DNA of 64,000 bases from Heloderma charlesbogerti (GCA_026122225.1 JANEZZ010002064.1:372001-436000), one strand, 5' to 3'. Counted from the stretch's first letter, positions 37,102 to 49,765 are shown. Made by a program: numbers and translations. The notes: a model not told the origin generated them from the letters alone.

Positions 37102-38319
37102 CCTGCAAGGGAGTACCAGCTGTGATCCAGGCTGATATCCAATGGGTCCAGCCACATAAACTGAGTGGGGATCAGCCTGGGACGTGTCCTAAAATCCTGT
37201 CCTATGCACTGCGCTTCCATACGAGCTTGTGGGTTTGACTGATCACAGTTTAGGAAAATCTCTTGACAACCTCCTTTCTCATTTTTGGGTGAGGCGACAA
37301 TCCTTGGTTTTGCATTTTCTCAGTATAGCTGAGCAAATGATTGGCATGTATACCCCACTCCAATGGCCACCACAGCTAAGCAATCTGCACTGGAAAACAA
37401 CAAATGAAACCACTGTTGCCCTTCAGTCACACGGATGCCCTTCAGTCACGTGGAAAATAAAATGGCTGATGCCATAACAACCACTCAGCTCCAGGACGTT
37501 GCAGCTCCTGGGCTTCTGCATGCCAGCTCAGATTAGGGTTTTAAAAGGATGAAAGGGGTGTGTGTGGAAATACTAGAATCTGGACACAGCTGGGCTAAGG
37601 CAGAGAAAAGATGATGTTACATTAATTGTATTTTGCTAAAAGGTTTTATAGCACTTTGGCAAGAATGGTGTAGGGACACTCAACTAACCACCACACGACC
37701 CACGCATTCAAAGGCAGCTTCCGCTTATTTCTGTGTCCTGTAAATGCTCACAAAACACCATGGGGCCTAAGTGACATTTCTCTAGCCACCACCACCACCT
37801 TTCAGTCATAAACAGAATGCTCCTGATGCAATGAACATTCAGGGGAGAACCGGTCTTGTGCTGTGCACAGCATGCAAAAAACAAAACACCACAACATTTT
37901 CCAGCTTACAGAGAGAACAAAAAGCAGTGAAAACGCCACAAGTGAAAGAATGGCCCTGTTGAGAGGGAAATTAATTGTATTCTCTCGATTGGGATAATGT
38001 TGCAGTCAACATACCAATTTCTCTTACGCTGCAACAAAGAGCTGAGACTTCAGATGAGGCAGCCATTTTGCAAACCGAACATCATCGAGTAATGCTGAAG
38101 CTCAGCTCATGTTTTGATAAATAAGGAATGCATTGGAGATTTGTTCTCAAATTAAGGACATCCATTATATTCAGTTGGACTGCAATGTCATGGACGATGT
38201 CTTACCATAAGCTCAAATTTACACCTTTACTGCTGGGCAGAAACAGACATGATGACAAACCAAGCTGCCATCCAAAATGTCTCCTCTCCCCCTGCCCCCC
38301 CAGTAACATCTAGAGATGC

Positions 38320-38366
38320 TCAATATATCATGTGAAAACATGTTCAATATATCATGTGAAAACATG
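38320..38366 (+). repeat. Tandem duplication, period 24
   Basis: 'tcaatatatcatgtgaaaac' followed by 'atg' occurs at 38320-38342 and again at 38344-38366, identical, one base apart. Confidence 0.9.
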
Positions 38367-38496
38367 CTGCAAATTTTCCCATGCCAGCTCCACTTCATTA
38401 GCTACCACTTGTGGCAATAGAGAAACTCACAGCATACCAGTGTTACGCCACATCACATACTGAGCAGCACCCCCATTATTTAGCTAGCATCTATGT

Positions 38497-38632
38497 CAGG
38501 GGTGGGCAACTTGTGACCCTCCAGATGCTTTGGCCAACGACTCTTACCATCCCTCGCCATTAGCTATGCTGACTAGGGCTGATGGGAGTTGTAGGCCAAA
38601 ACACCTGGAGGGCCAAAAGTTGCCCACCCCTG
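38497..38632. mobile_element. hAT-like MITE ('caggggtgggcaac' ends)
   Basis: CAGGGGTGGGCAACTTGTG and CAAAAGTTGCCCACCCCTG are near-perfect terminal inverted repeats. The centre shares 'gatgggagttgtagg' with the other palindromic family. The 8 bp flanks do not match. Confidence 0.75.
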
Positions 38633-38685
38633 AAGAACAATTTTGACAGGTCCCTGTCTCAAGGGGCTTACAATCTAAATATCCC

Positions 38686-39030
38686 TAGACATAACAGCCA
38701 CGCTGGATCAGACCAAAGCCCTATCTATCCCAGCATTCTGTTTGCACAGTGGCCAAACAGATGCCTGTGGGAAGCCCACAAGCAAGACTAGTGCAACAGC
38801 ACCCTCCCGCTCATGTTCCCCAGCAACTGGTATTCAAGACCTTCATTCTTGATTCACTGGCATACTGCCTCTGATACTAGAGGCAATATATAGCCATAAT
38901 GACTGGTAGCCATTGATAGCCTTATCCCCCATGAATTTGTCTAATCCCCATTTAAAGCCATCCAGATTTGTGAATATCACTACACGTTGCAGTAGTGAAA
39001 TCCAGTTTAACTATGTGCTGCGTGAAGAAG
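38686..39030 (-). mobile_element. CR1-type LINE 3' end, antisense
   Basis: 'cacgctggatcagaccaaag', 'tttgcacagtggccaaacag', 'ttgatagccttatccccca' and 'gtgctgcgtgaagaagtaca' are the complement of reptile CR1 3' sequence, as in the sense copy at 23145. Confidence 0.8.
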
Positions 39031-39123
39031 TACAGATGGGCCTCCAGGAAGCCCATAAGCAGGGCACAAAGGCAATAGCCCTCTCTGGCTATTGCTTCCA
39101 GCATCTGGTATTCAGTGATATAT

Positions 39124-40044
39124 TGGGGCCGTTTGCACGGAACAATGGCAAATTGTGGGTTAACCAACCCATGATTTGCTGCAGTGCATGCTGGGTATAT
39201 TACCCTGCCCCATGCATGCTGCTTGTGCACATGCCACTTTTCTAATTACCTTCACTGCGGGTTGCCATGTCATTCAAACCCAGCAAGGTGCATAGTAGGG
39301 GTGGCTCCCAAACCACCCCGCAACCCATGGCTTGTTGTAGGGGTCACAGGGTGGTTTGGAAGCCAACGCCACTGCACAGCTTACTGGGTTCGGACAATGT
39401 GGCAACCCATGCTGCAGCAAAAGTAATTAGGGAAATGGTGGGCAGAATGGGTGGGGAAAGAAGCCACAGTGGCTTCTTTTCCTCCGCTGATTGTCCAAAC
39501 CCAGTCTATGACCTGGTTTGCATGTAACGACAACACTAAGTATAGGTTGAGTATGGATTACTGTTGAAGCATGGATTGTTGTTATGTGTGAACCCTGCAC
39601 TATGATTTAACTATGGGTTGTTAACCATGAACAACCCAGGAACAGAACCCATGGTTAGTTGTTGGGTTGTGAACTCCAGGTTGTTCATGGTTAGCAAACC
39701 ATAGTTAAACCATAGTGCAGGGTTCGCACATAGCAACAACCCACGATTCAATAAGCCACAATTCAATGACAACCCATACTCATGGTTGCCCTTACATGTG
39801 AACCAGGTCTATAGGTTAATTGTGGGTTAAACAAAACACAGTTAACCTAGCTACTAATTGTTGGTTAGCTGTGGATTGTTGCCCATGATTAACCTATATT
39901 GTCTGGGTTTGAATGTCACATAGCAACGCCAATCAGCCCAACTGAGGTTGAATATTTAAAATGGCCATGGAATGTGCCCGGCATGTGGTGCAGCAGATCT
40001 TGGATTAATTAACCCATGATTTGCCACCGTTACATGCGAACAGT
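39124..40044. mobile_element. ~0.92 kb foldback element inserted in CR1
   Basis: The left end 'gtttgcacggaacaatggca' with 'aattgtgggttaacc' mirrors the right end 'ttaacccatgatttgccacc' with 'gttacatgcgaacagtg'. Joining the CR1 flanks gives a continuous CR1 sequence. The interior includes another foldback at 39512-39817. Confidence 0.7.
39512..39817. mobile_element. Foldback element ('gacctggttt' ends), copy 2, nested
   Basis: GACCTGGTTTGCATGTAA and TTACATGTGAACCAGGTC are inverted repeats. The flanking TAT on both sides may be a target duplication. The internal 'gtgaaccctgcactatg' and 'catagtgcagggttcgcac' pair, as in copy 1 at 28145. Confidence 0.8.
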
Positions 40045-42660
40045 GTTACTGTCTTTGGACCATTGATAGATCCATCCTCCATGAATCTTCTAATCCCCTT
40101 TTAATGTTATCTAACCTAATAGCTACATGGTGTAGATGTTATAAGGGAGAGCGAGTCACAGGGCCACTGTTTCAGGATTAAACCTCATGATAATACAGAT
40201 ACAAGCCCAACCACCTTTCTGCACCAGTCTCGTGCCCCTCTCTACATCTTCCATCTGTCAAACTTGTGTCTCCCCGCACCCGCACACAAAATACAGCCTG
40301 TCGCTTCTAATGTAGTCAGTTCTCTTTAACCTAAAGGAAAGCATATAGGAAAACCAGTGGGTCAGCATATACTTCATGGCCCCTGCCCCAATAGTGTCCT
40401 GAGACCTAGTGAGCCCCAACATGCATAGAAAGAGGATTAAGGCTGCAAGACCAAAGGAATGTTCGGAGACCAAATTGTGAGCAAACATTTCTCAACTTAC
40501 CATTTCCATGCGTTTTTGGTATACAAATGAACCTGCAATTACTTTAACTCTTCTTTTTAAAATAAAGGTTTTATGATCCCAGAATTTCCTTGTTCTCTGA
40601 CATGGAAATTCACTGAATTATGTGAGCCCTCTTGGAGAAGGAGCTGCAAAATTTAACTCCATTATGGCTGTATAATACTTCGCATTTATGCTGCACATTT
40701 GAGTTGCTGAAAGCACTCCTGTCTGAGCCTCCCCAGGTAGGGGTACATTGAATCCACCCTCCTCCATGGCCTAATTAACAAACTCTCCACCAGGTAACTA
40801 CAGAAGAGTAATTTTATTTGCCTATAATCCTGCCTTCTCTCCATCTGCCATTTCCACTGCTGACTTCAAGGCTTGTCTATATCCCACTCTCTATCCTCCT
40901 CTCTGCACCCTCCCTTCTTTTCTTGCCTCACATCTCTTTCCTTCCACCTTTCATCTTTCTCTCTTGTCTGTCTGCCTTCTGCCTTTCTTTCTCTACTCGC
41001 CCTGCTGCCTCAACCCCATGATTCTGCCTCATCGAGCTTTATTCTGGCCTCTGACACTGCCCCCACTCCCATAGCCATGGCTCATTGGGCTGGTCTGCAA
41101 GAAGATGGCATTCCAGGGTGCCATCATGTCCTGGTACTGCAACTCATAGGTGTCCTGGCTATGATCCTGCCATCAAAGCAGGGCCAGTCTATGCCAGTGA
41201 GTCCCAGCAGCTTCCCACAACTCACATACCCCAGTAATCTTTCCATCAACCCTTTTAATTATTATCAATTATTCCTGCATTTTATTACTAATGTCTAGTT
41301 CAAAAAGTGTACTAGGCATACAGTGTAATCTATTGTTGTTATCCTCAGCTTGCACCCGAAGAGTGGTCACAGTAAAACTGAAGTAGGAGGGCTTATGGCA
41401 ACCCTGTTATGTAGGCCACTGTTCTCACAGACCACAAAAAAGTGAGCCTGGCAGAGAAGAGCACGAGAATAAATGAGCTAAGCTAGAGACTACAAATCAT
41501 CTGAAATCATGGCAGCTTCCCCACCCCCCCCCACACACACACGTGTAGCAGCACGTCATGTGCAAACACCTGCAGAGTACTTCATAACTACAACAGCTTC
41601 CTTTGCCCCATCTACTGTCTTCTGTTGCTGCTGCCTGTTGACTCTTGCAATGGCAATTGTTCTTTTGGGAAGCAGGCTCTGCTAGTGAAGCTTCAATCTG
41701 ACAAACAGACTTGTGTTGAAAAACTTGCCCTTAGTTAAATGACTGACTATAATGGCAACCTTGAAACCTCAGTTTTTCTCCAAACCAGCTTAATTGTACC
41801 TTGCGATATCCTTGCATTTTTGTCACAAACTGTCAAAAGTAGAAATGTAAGGTACCCCTTAGTGGAGCACAAAAACAACTGCAAACACAGGTTCCTGCTT
41901 AGCAATGCAATGTTTTAAATGGCTATTCCTCAGCCATTTCTCACCAGAATTGTCTGAATGTTGGTCAAACTGTACTCCTGTACCACGTAGATTCTGTATA
42001 GGAGAAAACTATACAAAATTTCATGACAGGACAAATTGTCTTGATTTTATGATGAATAGGATGCTCATGCTTTGTAATGATAAGAGTGCCCCAAAAGCCA
42101 GACACTTTAAAGAAGCACTGTTCGCCCAAATGAATATGCATCCAATGACTGACCATGGGGGAATTACGGTTACAAGCCCCACCCTAATCTATGTGCATTT
42201 ATTGTACTGGTTCCCAGACACTCATAAAAAGTCTTATGTTTGTACCACATTGGGACTGTATAGATGGTAGGGGAGGAGTGAATCACCTGCCTGCAATTTG
42301 CCTCCCTATTTGCAGGTGGCAAATTGGGCGAGGCCAGTCCTAACAGATGGTACAGTGAATGAATGCATGCTACGTTGGAGCTTGCTGCCATGATTCTGCT
42401 CCTTTTCTATGCACGTTGCATTGTCCAAATACAGCTAGAGTTACACTCTCCGCGGTACCCTGCTCCTCCAACATACATTCCAGCTGAGAGGAAGCCCTCC
42501 CTCCAGTAGCCCTTCAGACTAATGTTTCAAGTGCAGCATTCTTTATACAATTCCTTGAATTAAGGGTTCTATGCTGCTGGAAGCCCTGCCAAGGTAAAAA
42601 CCACCCAGTTGTGTAGTACTTCCAGACAAATCACTACTTATAGTTCAATAAGGTGAGATT

Positions 42661-44219
42661 TTTATTTTTTTAAATCCCTTTTTAAAAATTCTTTAATAAG
42701 AAATCAATTTATAAGAGAAAGGAAGCTACGCCCTGCCGAGTGGCTTTGCAAAAAATAAAAATAAAAAAATGGCAGAAGACACATTTAATTGTAAATTCAG
42801 CAGGTCCAAATCTAATCTCTTCTGCTTACAGATAAAAGGGTGGTGTGCTTTGTAACTGGGCCTCTTTGGGGCTTTGGGAGTTTGGATGGGTCCCGTTTGA
42901 CTCCTCTGTGAGAAAACCACTTTGTTGGTAAAGTAAAAGACAGAGGAAGACACCAGCTGTAGTTGTGTTGAGTTAGAGGAGTTAAAAATAGCAGTGATCA
43001 GCAAACAAACAAAAATATCACTACCTTGGTTACTGAAGGGAGATCTGACTGCACACGCAGCACTGTAAGCGGGTGGGATGGAACAGCCATTTTTGCATAG
43101 CCACTTTTCTAATACAGGCACATTTTACTGCTTCTACTGAAGAGTAACACTTTGGGTAGAATTTGTAATGCTATAACAATTGTGAGGCCAGCCATATGGA
43201 AAAACGGTGCTCCCATTTGGAGAGATGCTCAAGCTTCTGTACTTTCTGGCCTTTGTCACAAAATCTCAGAGGTCTGAGAACACATGCTAAGCTCCCAAAA
43301 TAAAAGGATGGGTGGAAGCTGGAGGAATTTCCCTACCTAGCTTAAGCTGGATTGCGTGCCCCCCACACACACCTCTGGTCCGTATGCATCCCACCTGGAT
43401 CCTCTCTCTTATGCTCATTTTCATTTATCTTCTCTCAAACCACACACAAAAGGACACAGTTACACTTCCATAAGGATGAACATTCTCTCCCCTTAAAGAA
43501 AAGTGAGCCAGTTCCATCCTGACAATTCCTCCCAACTGTCCTCTGCCTTTTATACCTAAGAATTCAGAACTTAACTTCTCATGTCTCCCAAGCTGGTTCT
43601 GTCAGCAGTTCCACTTTGAAGGATCATACTGAATCTACCATTTCTCTAGAGCACAGAACTGTACATAAAACATTCGGGGGCCTTCCAATTTCCAGCATCA
43701 GTGCAAGGAGAAATAATGTCCAAGAATATAAGAGTGGCTGCCCATTTTTCCAGGATCCCCTGTACATCAGGCAGGTGAGCCGCCCATCCACGCAGTGGAA
43801 GCAGGGCAGCCTGAGGAGCCAAATAAATGCTTATTGAAGCTATCCCTTTCCTGAAAGGGAAAAATTCCCAGCAGCTTCCCCAGAAATTACCATCACCATT
43901 GGCCTTGTCTCTCTCTGGGTGCTAGAGCCCTCGTTGGTTTCAGTCTAAATGTATTTCACCAAGTCCTGATGTATCACCTGGAACTGATGACTGGGGTTCA
44001 TAGCAGCAAGATGGTTGGACAATGGGCCACAAGGCAGACTCCTCAATCTGTTCACATGCTCTTTGCACCAAACTCTGAACCAGCATTAATTAGGCTATTC
44101 CCAGACAAACTGCAGCCCTTTCTCCATATGCAAAAAGGCATTGTCCCAAACGCCAGACCCACCCACCCATGTATGTTGCTCAAAGAAGTCTGTTCCCCAA
44201 GTGATGTCAGATGCCAGTT
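42661..44219 (-). other. PIGU: PIGU 3' UTR candidate region
   Basis: The minus-strand sequence after the PIGU stop shows no strong AATAAA until 42661-42666 (TTTATT on the + strand). ATTAAA is present at 42784-42789 and TATAAA-type variants near 43550. The extent is inferred; an earlier cleavage site with a variant hexamer is possible. No recognisable transposon was seen in this 1.5 kb. Confidence 0.3.
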
Positions 44220-44333
44220 TTATTTGAGAACCAGCATGGGGTCTGTCCTGTCTTTTCTTATTAAGTAGATTCCATGAGTGAGGTAGTACTCCCTCTGCAG
44301 AAAGGCGTAGAAATAATCTGAGATGAGCAAGAT
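44220..44333 (-). CDS. PIGU: PIGU terminal coding exon and stop
   Basis: After a CTCCTACAG acceptor on the minus strand, 37 codons from [12 protein letters not shown] to PMLVLK end in TAA. The exon starts in phase 0, matching the previous one. YYLTHG and the terminal MLVLK match the human C terminus as I recall it; Gln replaces an Arg in the FLxREYY stretch. The C-terminal MLVLK is probably cytosolic. The hexamer AATAAA overlaps the last Lys codon and the stop (44219-44224) but is unlikely to be the true polyadenylation signal because the 3' UTR would be almost absent. Confidence 0.97.
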   Translation of the reverse strand: MLLISDYFYAFLQREYYLTHGIYLIRKDRTDPMLVLK

Positions 44334-44572
44334 CTGTAGGAGAGAAAAAGGACAAACACAAGCAAGAGTGACACCAATTCCTTCAAAACAAAATGGCTAC
44401 ATTTCCAGATCAAGAGACTGCTCACATGTTGCACTTTAGCACATGATTAGAAATTACCAAACACGGCCGAAGTCTGTGGTTCCTATTTACTGAACTGTTA
44501 CAAACACAAACCAACCCACAAATCAGTAAGGGTTTTAAGCCATCAGCAACATCACCATGAACAAGGTGTGAT

Positions 44573-44573
44573 A

Positions 44574-44601
<28 letters not shown>
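44573..44601 (+). repeat. (ATA)n microsatellite
   Basis: About nine AAT/ATA units in the last PIGU intron. Confidence 0.9.
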
Positions 44602-44604
<3 letters not shown>

Positions 44605-45239
44605 CCAATTCCTTTAAAATGGCCATGTTAGTGTGCTGCAGAAGTCAGATAAAATAATGTTATGCTATCTTATTTTATATGTTTTAGCCTGAAATGCTCA
44701 ATCTACACAGGGGTTACCGCAGGAGCTCACAAAACCCAGCATCAAATATTTATATAATACTGTATGAACCTCTTAAAGACATGCAGTACAAACCTACATA
44801 TGTTTACTTGAAAGTAGATCCCACTGTGACCAACGAAGCTTAATCTTCCTAGGTAAGTGTCCATAGGACTGCAGCCTACCTGATTAAAGGGAACATGAGC
44901 TTCCAAAGGAAAGTGCCTGCTTCACCCAAAGAAGGGGTAGGCAAACATTTTGGGTTGTGGGCACATTTGGCAATTTGAGAAACTTTTGTGGGCACCACCA
45001 CAAAATGTCTGCTTTGGGAGGCATGGCAAAGGACTAGTAACTTGCTCAAAAGACTGAGTACAAGGCGGAGGTGGGGGTTGAGCCCCAACACCTTAAACAG
45101 CTCCTTTGAACGGACAGTTTTCAGCACTGGACAGTTTTCAGCACCAACCGAAACCTATTTCACAGCTGCTGGTAAGAAAACTGGGAGGGGTAGGACACCT
45201 TACTGGGCATCAAGAAAGGTGTCCAGGGGATCTAGAACT

Positions 45240-45370
45240 AGCCGTATATTTAACAGACTACTCAGTTATCAATCAGGAAGTCCCAAGTTCACATCTTATC
45301 TCTGCAATGGATTCACTAGGCCCTCCTCAACCCTCCATCTGCAATATGGGAGTAATAATACTGACCTACA
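45240..45370 (+). repeat. MIR/CORE-like SINE, diverged
   Basis: 'cagttatcaatcaggaagtc', 'ccaagttcacatcttatctc' and 'ccatctgcaatatgggagta' keep MIR order (B box, then core end). Limits approximate. Confidence 0.5.
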
Positions 45371-45959
45371 TTACAGGCTGGGCCAGCTCTGGGTTTGTGC
45401 ACACCCCCCCCCCCGCAACAAGTTGGCCCTGGGTGGATCCCCTCTGACATCAGCAGGCCCTTCCCAACAAACTCACTGGTGGTGGCTGTGGGCACAAAGT
45501 CCCAATGTTGCATTGTAGGCAATGTATAATGGCAGTGGCTCATAGCCAGCCGCCACTGCCAGAGGGAGAACAAACCAAAGGCGGGAGCAGGTGTCAGTGC
45601 CAGGGCACTATGGTACCAGTGGCTTCTTGAGGATTCCCTGTGCTGATGTTGGGCCTGATTACAAGGCTGTTGTAAGGGCAACTGAGACATAAAATGCTCT
45701 GAACACTCTAAAATGCTATACGCGTGCTGAGTATTATTATCAGATGCATGAAGTGGATGAAGGTGGTGGTTATATGAACTTTCTCCCTGCCCATTTTCTG
45801 TGTGCAGGGCATTCTTTATACAGGGGGAACACTTAGACATATGAATGGGCAGTCCACCAAGAGCTACACCCAATGATTTGGCTGATTATGCAGCTCAAAT
45901 CTGAGACAGAACGAGGAAGGAGGAAGAACATAGTCTCCTCTGTAAAATACCACCAACCT

Positions 45960-46113
45960 GGACTGTATGTGTAAATTTTACTGTTTTGCTTCCTGTATCT
46001 GATGAAGTGGGTTTAGCCCACAAAAGCTCATGCCTTAGTAACAAAGCACTGTTAGCCTTTAAGGTGCCACAGACTCTTTCGTTTTCATACCACAGACTAA
46101 CATGGCTGCCCCA
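45960..46113 (+). repeat. Reptile interspersed repeat ('gatgaagtgggtttagccca')
   Basis: 'tgatgaagtgggtttagccc', 'acaaaagctcatgcctta', 'ttaaggtgccacagactct' and 'cagactaacatggctgcccc' form a well-known reptilian repeat pattern. I recognise it but am not sure of its class. Confidence 0.6.
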
Positions 46114-47228
46114 TTTGAATCTGTTTTGCTTCTGAGCGTGTCTTTGTCCCCCATAACGAGTATGGCTCAGTTTTGTAGAAAGCAGAGTCAAGAACTCTTG
46201 CCATACTCCATTGTGACTTAACTGAACATGGATAATTCTGGAGTAAGATCAGTGTTACGTACTCCTGGTTCTCAGAACAGTGTATGACGCTTACACACAG
46301 AAATAAGGTGTGCCCTTCTGCATATTTGAGGCCCGGGGTGGGGGGGGGTGGAAATAAAGCAGGGGGACGGTCAAGGTGGAACCACAATGACAGGAACTGG
46401 CAGGAGGGGAATGTTGAGGTGTCACACAGAAATGAAGACAGAAACTGATTTGAAGCCTAGAACTGAGCCTCCCCTTCTCCTGCTGCAGGCAACTCTTCAT
46501 TCTCAGTGCCCTTTGTTTAGAAGCAAAGAAGCTTCTTAGTTTCTTAGAAAGATGAATGACTTCAGAAGCACCACGAACAGGCATTCAATCCTTCCTAAAT
46601 GCTTCTTTGTTTTCTTTTAAGAACTCAGTGACACAGCATTTTGACACAAATTGAAGTGTGTAAAATATTGGGAACAGTGAATAAAAATGTTGTTAAATCT
46701 CACTGTGTGAGGCTGCAGGGCCTAAAGATAGACCTTATAGGTATACAGCTGACATATTCTAGTATAATATATATGGCAATAGTTTATCCCAGCTCCTGTT
46801 CACTAAACCTTTTTGCCATAGCTAGCAGCTACTGTGCACACCCAGCAAAAGAAAGCTGAACGTGAATAGCACTCTGAAGTGGCAGGGGGAAGGCACTTGT
46901 GTGTTCACATTTATTTGCATGCAGAGTACAGGCACCTTATATTTCTCCAACAGGGTAGCCCATGTTTGAATGGCTTCCAGTGGGTTGAAATCAAGCCCTA
47001 GGGCTTTGTACTTGACCCAATTCTTCTTCCTATAATTAATATCCATGAACCCAGCACACATATCATGCACATGCATGAAGAAGACCAAAGGAAACTACCA
47101 ACTCACACAAATACATGTCAGCGGGACCTAACAATTAACCATTTTTAGGACAAAGCATGTTGGAAAATCTGTACACTAGGAGCTAAAGTAATAGTCATAA
47201 AAATAATCATCAGAAAAGTCAAGAACTC

Positions 47229-47335
47229 TGTGAACCGCCCAGAGAGCTTTGTGAACCGCCCAGAGAGCTTCGGCTATTGGGCGGTATAGAAATGAAATAA
47301 ATAAAATAAATAAAAATAAAAATAAATAAACTCTG
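47229..47335 (+). mobile_element. L2-type LINE 3' tail with 21 bp duplication
   Basis: 'gtgaaccgcccagagagctt' is duplicated exactly (47229-47249 and 47250-47270), then 'cggctattgggcggtataga' and AAATA repeats follow. Confidence 0.8.
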
Positions 47336-47406
47336 TTGCTACTGCATGTTGTAAATAGAGACCAAAAATAAAGAGTTGTTTCTTTCGTCTCCCCAAACCT
47401 CAGTAT

Positions 47407-47457
47407 GTCACAAGCATTAAGTATAACGTCACAAGCATTAAGTATAATGTCACAAGC
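47407..47457 (+). repeat. Tandem repeat, period 21, 2.4 copies
   Basis: 'gtcacaagcattaagtataa' plus one base recurs at 47407, 47428 and (partial) 47449, with a single C/T difference. Confidence 0.9.
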
Positions 47458-47636
47458 CCAAAGTCACTGCAATGGCTATGGTGAAGAGAGTAGCTTCACT
47501 CCCTTCACCATTTGCAGGTGCATTCCGTTGCATGGTTCAACTCAAAGGATGACAAGGAGATGTGCATTATTCCTGATTTGCAGCAGTATAACCCAAACTT
47601 CACTTCATCTCAGGTGGCTAGAGCTCTAATCCTATT

Positions 47637-47713
47637 CTCACTTACTTGAGAGTAAGCCCCATTGAACTCAGTGGGACTTACCTCTAAATACACATGCATA
47701 GGATTGCAGTATA
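47637..47713. mobile_element. Short MITE ('gagtaagccccattgaactc' type)
   Basis: 'cacttacttgagagtaagcc' and 'agtgggacttacctctaaat' are inverted around 'attgaactc'. The right end 'catgcataggattgcag' is the same terminus as the MITEs at 1890 and 55528. Confidence 0.7.
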
Positions 47714-48023
47714 AAATTTAAAAAGAGGATAGGTGAGGGGACAATGAATCATTTACGGTGTAAATAATACATTGTCCCCTCACCCATTCTATTTCCATTT
47801 CACCCTTTGCCTTTTCAATCTCTTCCATTAAAAAAAAATCCCTTATTCCTTCCTCTAGTGCTTCCATATTTCCTTTTTAATATTCCAGTTCATTTTTTAT
47901 GTCTGTGTCTTATTCATCTTGGTGTAGCGGAAAGAAAGTATTAGTTTGGGTGTGGGAAACCCTGGTTTCTGAGCAGACTCAATCAATATTTCACCTTGCA
48001 ACTACAAAAAAGTGAGTGAGGAT

Positions 48024-48071
48024 GAGTGTGTGTGTGTGGGGGGGTGCATGTGTGTGTGAGAGAGAGAGAGC
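48024..48071 (+). repeat. GT / G / GA low-complexity tract
   Basis: (GT)n, a seven-G run, (GT)n and (GA)n follow one another. Confidence 0.85.
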
Positions 48072-49589
48072 ACGAACAAGGCCCTCTCCTTCCATTGGTC
48101 TGGCTGGGACTAAGCGCCATTGGGCTCCTGCCCCACTGAACAGATTCAGTGACCAATCCCACCTTGTCATTTGTAAAATTGTCCTACTGGACATTCGACA
48201 TTGCATACAATTCTGTTTCCTCCATTCTCCTTTACTCCTTTTGTGCACTGTCTAATAGGTTGTAAGTAACTGTAGCAGAGGTCACTCCATTTTGATTCTT
48301 TGTGCAGTTCTTAATGGAATTTTAAGAGCTAAATAAATCCAGCTCACAGCCACTTCACACTTTATGCAGTAATGCACGTTTGCCATGGTTACACTCAAAG
48401 GATGAAGAGGCGATGTACATTCCCGAACACTGAGGGACAAGCTATGGCCATACACCAGAGAGCTAAAGCAGGCATCAACCAAACAACGCCACGTAAAACC
48501 TTAGATGACTCTGAATGGGAATGGAATTTCAAAACCCAACACTCTGGCCTAGTTCACATGCATAGCACATGAGGTGATAAACTAGCATGGATTGTACCAC
48601 TTCAGACTGCAGGTAAAGACTTGCATAATCAAATACCCCTTCATACCAAAATAAATATTAATGTACGTAAACAATTAGCATGCCAGAGAAAAGGGTTTTC
48701 ATTCAGCATTCTCTCTGTCATGTAGTTTCCTATGCAGTAGGGTATCTTTTTCATGGGACAACATTACACTGTGTAAACCCCCATCTACATTCTAAGTGGT
48801 ACAGTCAAAGACACAGGAGAACTAGGCTGCTATTGGTTCCACAGAAAACAGGTTTTCTAGGTGATGTCACAAACTGGTTACCCTCTTATATGCAAGGTAC
48901 TGCACATTCTGACTGAAAATTTCTCCTTTGGGCTTTACCAGAGCTGTACTGTACTGAGAATAGATGTGAGTTCACAGAACTGAATGGTCTGGTTTAGTGT
49001 CAAGGATCGAGCAATGCTGGTGCAGGCAAGGATAAGGAACTTTATGGGGAAAACACTATGAAGACTCTTCTGCTGACAATACAACACGACAGATTTTCTA
49101 CCTATAGGGCAAGAAGCAATCACAGGAAAAGGGTAAAAAAGGAAAATATCCAGCCAGCTACACAGGGCAGCCTGCAAGCAATGCTGCTCGACTCATGGGC
49201 TTTCATCACATGTAAGAGGCAGGAAATGTCATGCAACACTGCTGTTGTCTCAATATTTCCCTACTCTGAACTTGAACAGGATGATGCCTATATAACTTCT
49301 AATCCCTTAGAAAATACTGGACAAAGTGAAGAAATGAAACTCCAGTGCACACTTTCCTAGGAGTATATCCCCCCGCCCCATGAACTCAGCAGAATTTCTT
49401 TCTGAGTAAGCACAGACGTGATCAGCCTGCTGGTGAAGATGCAGAATAGCAGCAAGAACAAACTGTAGGCCTTGCAAACAAAATTAAGGAGCACTCAGCA
49501 TGTCCATTCAGTCTGCAGGCTCCTTCCCAGCCCCCTCTTGCTCCAAAGCATTTCTACTTTAATTTATTAAGAAAGCTGCTAGCCCTCAA

Positions 49590-49765
49590 GGGAAGCTCCC
49601 TTACACTAAGTCAGAACACAGGTCCATCTACTTCAGCATACTCTACATTGACTGACTAGCAGTGGCTTTCCAGGGTTTCAGACACGCTACCTAGAGATAC
49701 CAGGGATTGAGCCTGGAACCTTCTGCAAGCATAATATGTGCTCTACCACAGAGCTATGTTCCTTC
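49590..49765 (-). repeat. tRNA-derived SINE, antisense
   Basis: On the minus strand 'catagctctgtggtagagca' (A box) and 'aggctcaatccctgg' (B box) form a tRNA-like head. A body follows that ends in sequence like 'aagggagcttccctt'. This matches a common squamate SINE type. Confidence 0.75.

Larger units (their letters stand above)
39031..40260 (-). mobile_element. Second antisense CR1 fragment, split by an insertion
   Basis: 39031-39123 ('aggaagcccataagcagggc' to 'ctggtattcagtgatata') and 40045-40260 ('tactgtctttggaccattg', 'gatccatcctccatgaatct') are consecutive parts of one CR1 tail. They are separated by the foldback element at 39124-40044. Only the two outer parts are CR1. Confidence 0.7.
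34140..42660. other. Intergenic region between convergent MAP1LC3A and PIGU
   Basis: The 8.5 kb between the two 3' ends holds a palindromic MITE (34812-34942), a CR1 tail (35772-35900), the second hAT foldback (36231-37101), and a cluster of CR1, hAT and foldback MITEs at 38497-40260. I saw no coding exon or RNA gene. 37110-38300 and 40270-42650 are unassigned unique-looking sequence. Confidence 0.7.

Noticed and set aside
45316..45873. A 185-residue minus-strand frame
   Set aside because: It overlaps a diverged SINE and unassigned intron sequence on the PIGU strand but has no homology I recognise and no fitting phase with PIGU exons.
49700..49765. A tRNA gene on the minus strand
   Set aside because: A and B boxes are present but the acceptor stem and anticodon arm are not complete, and the body continues as a SINE.
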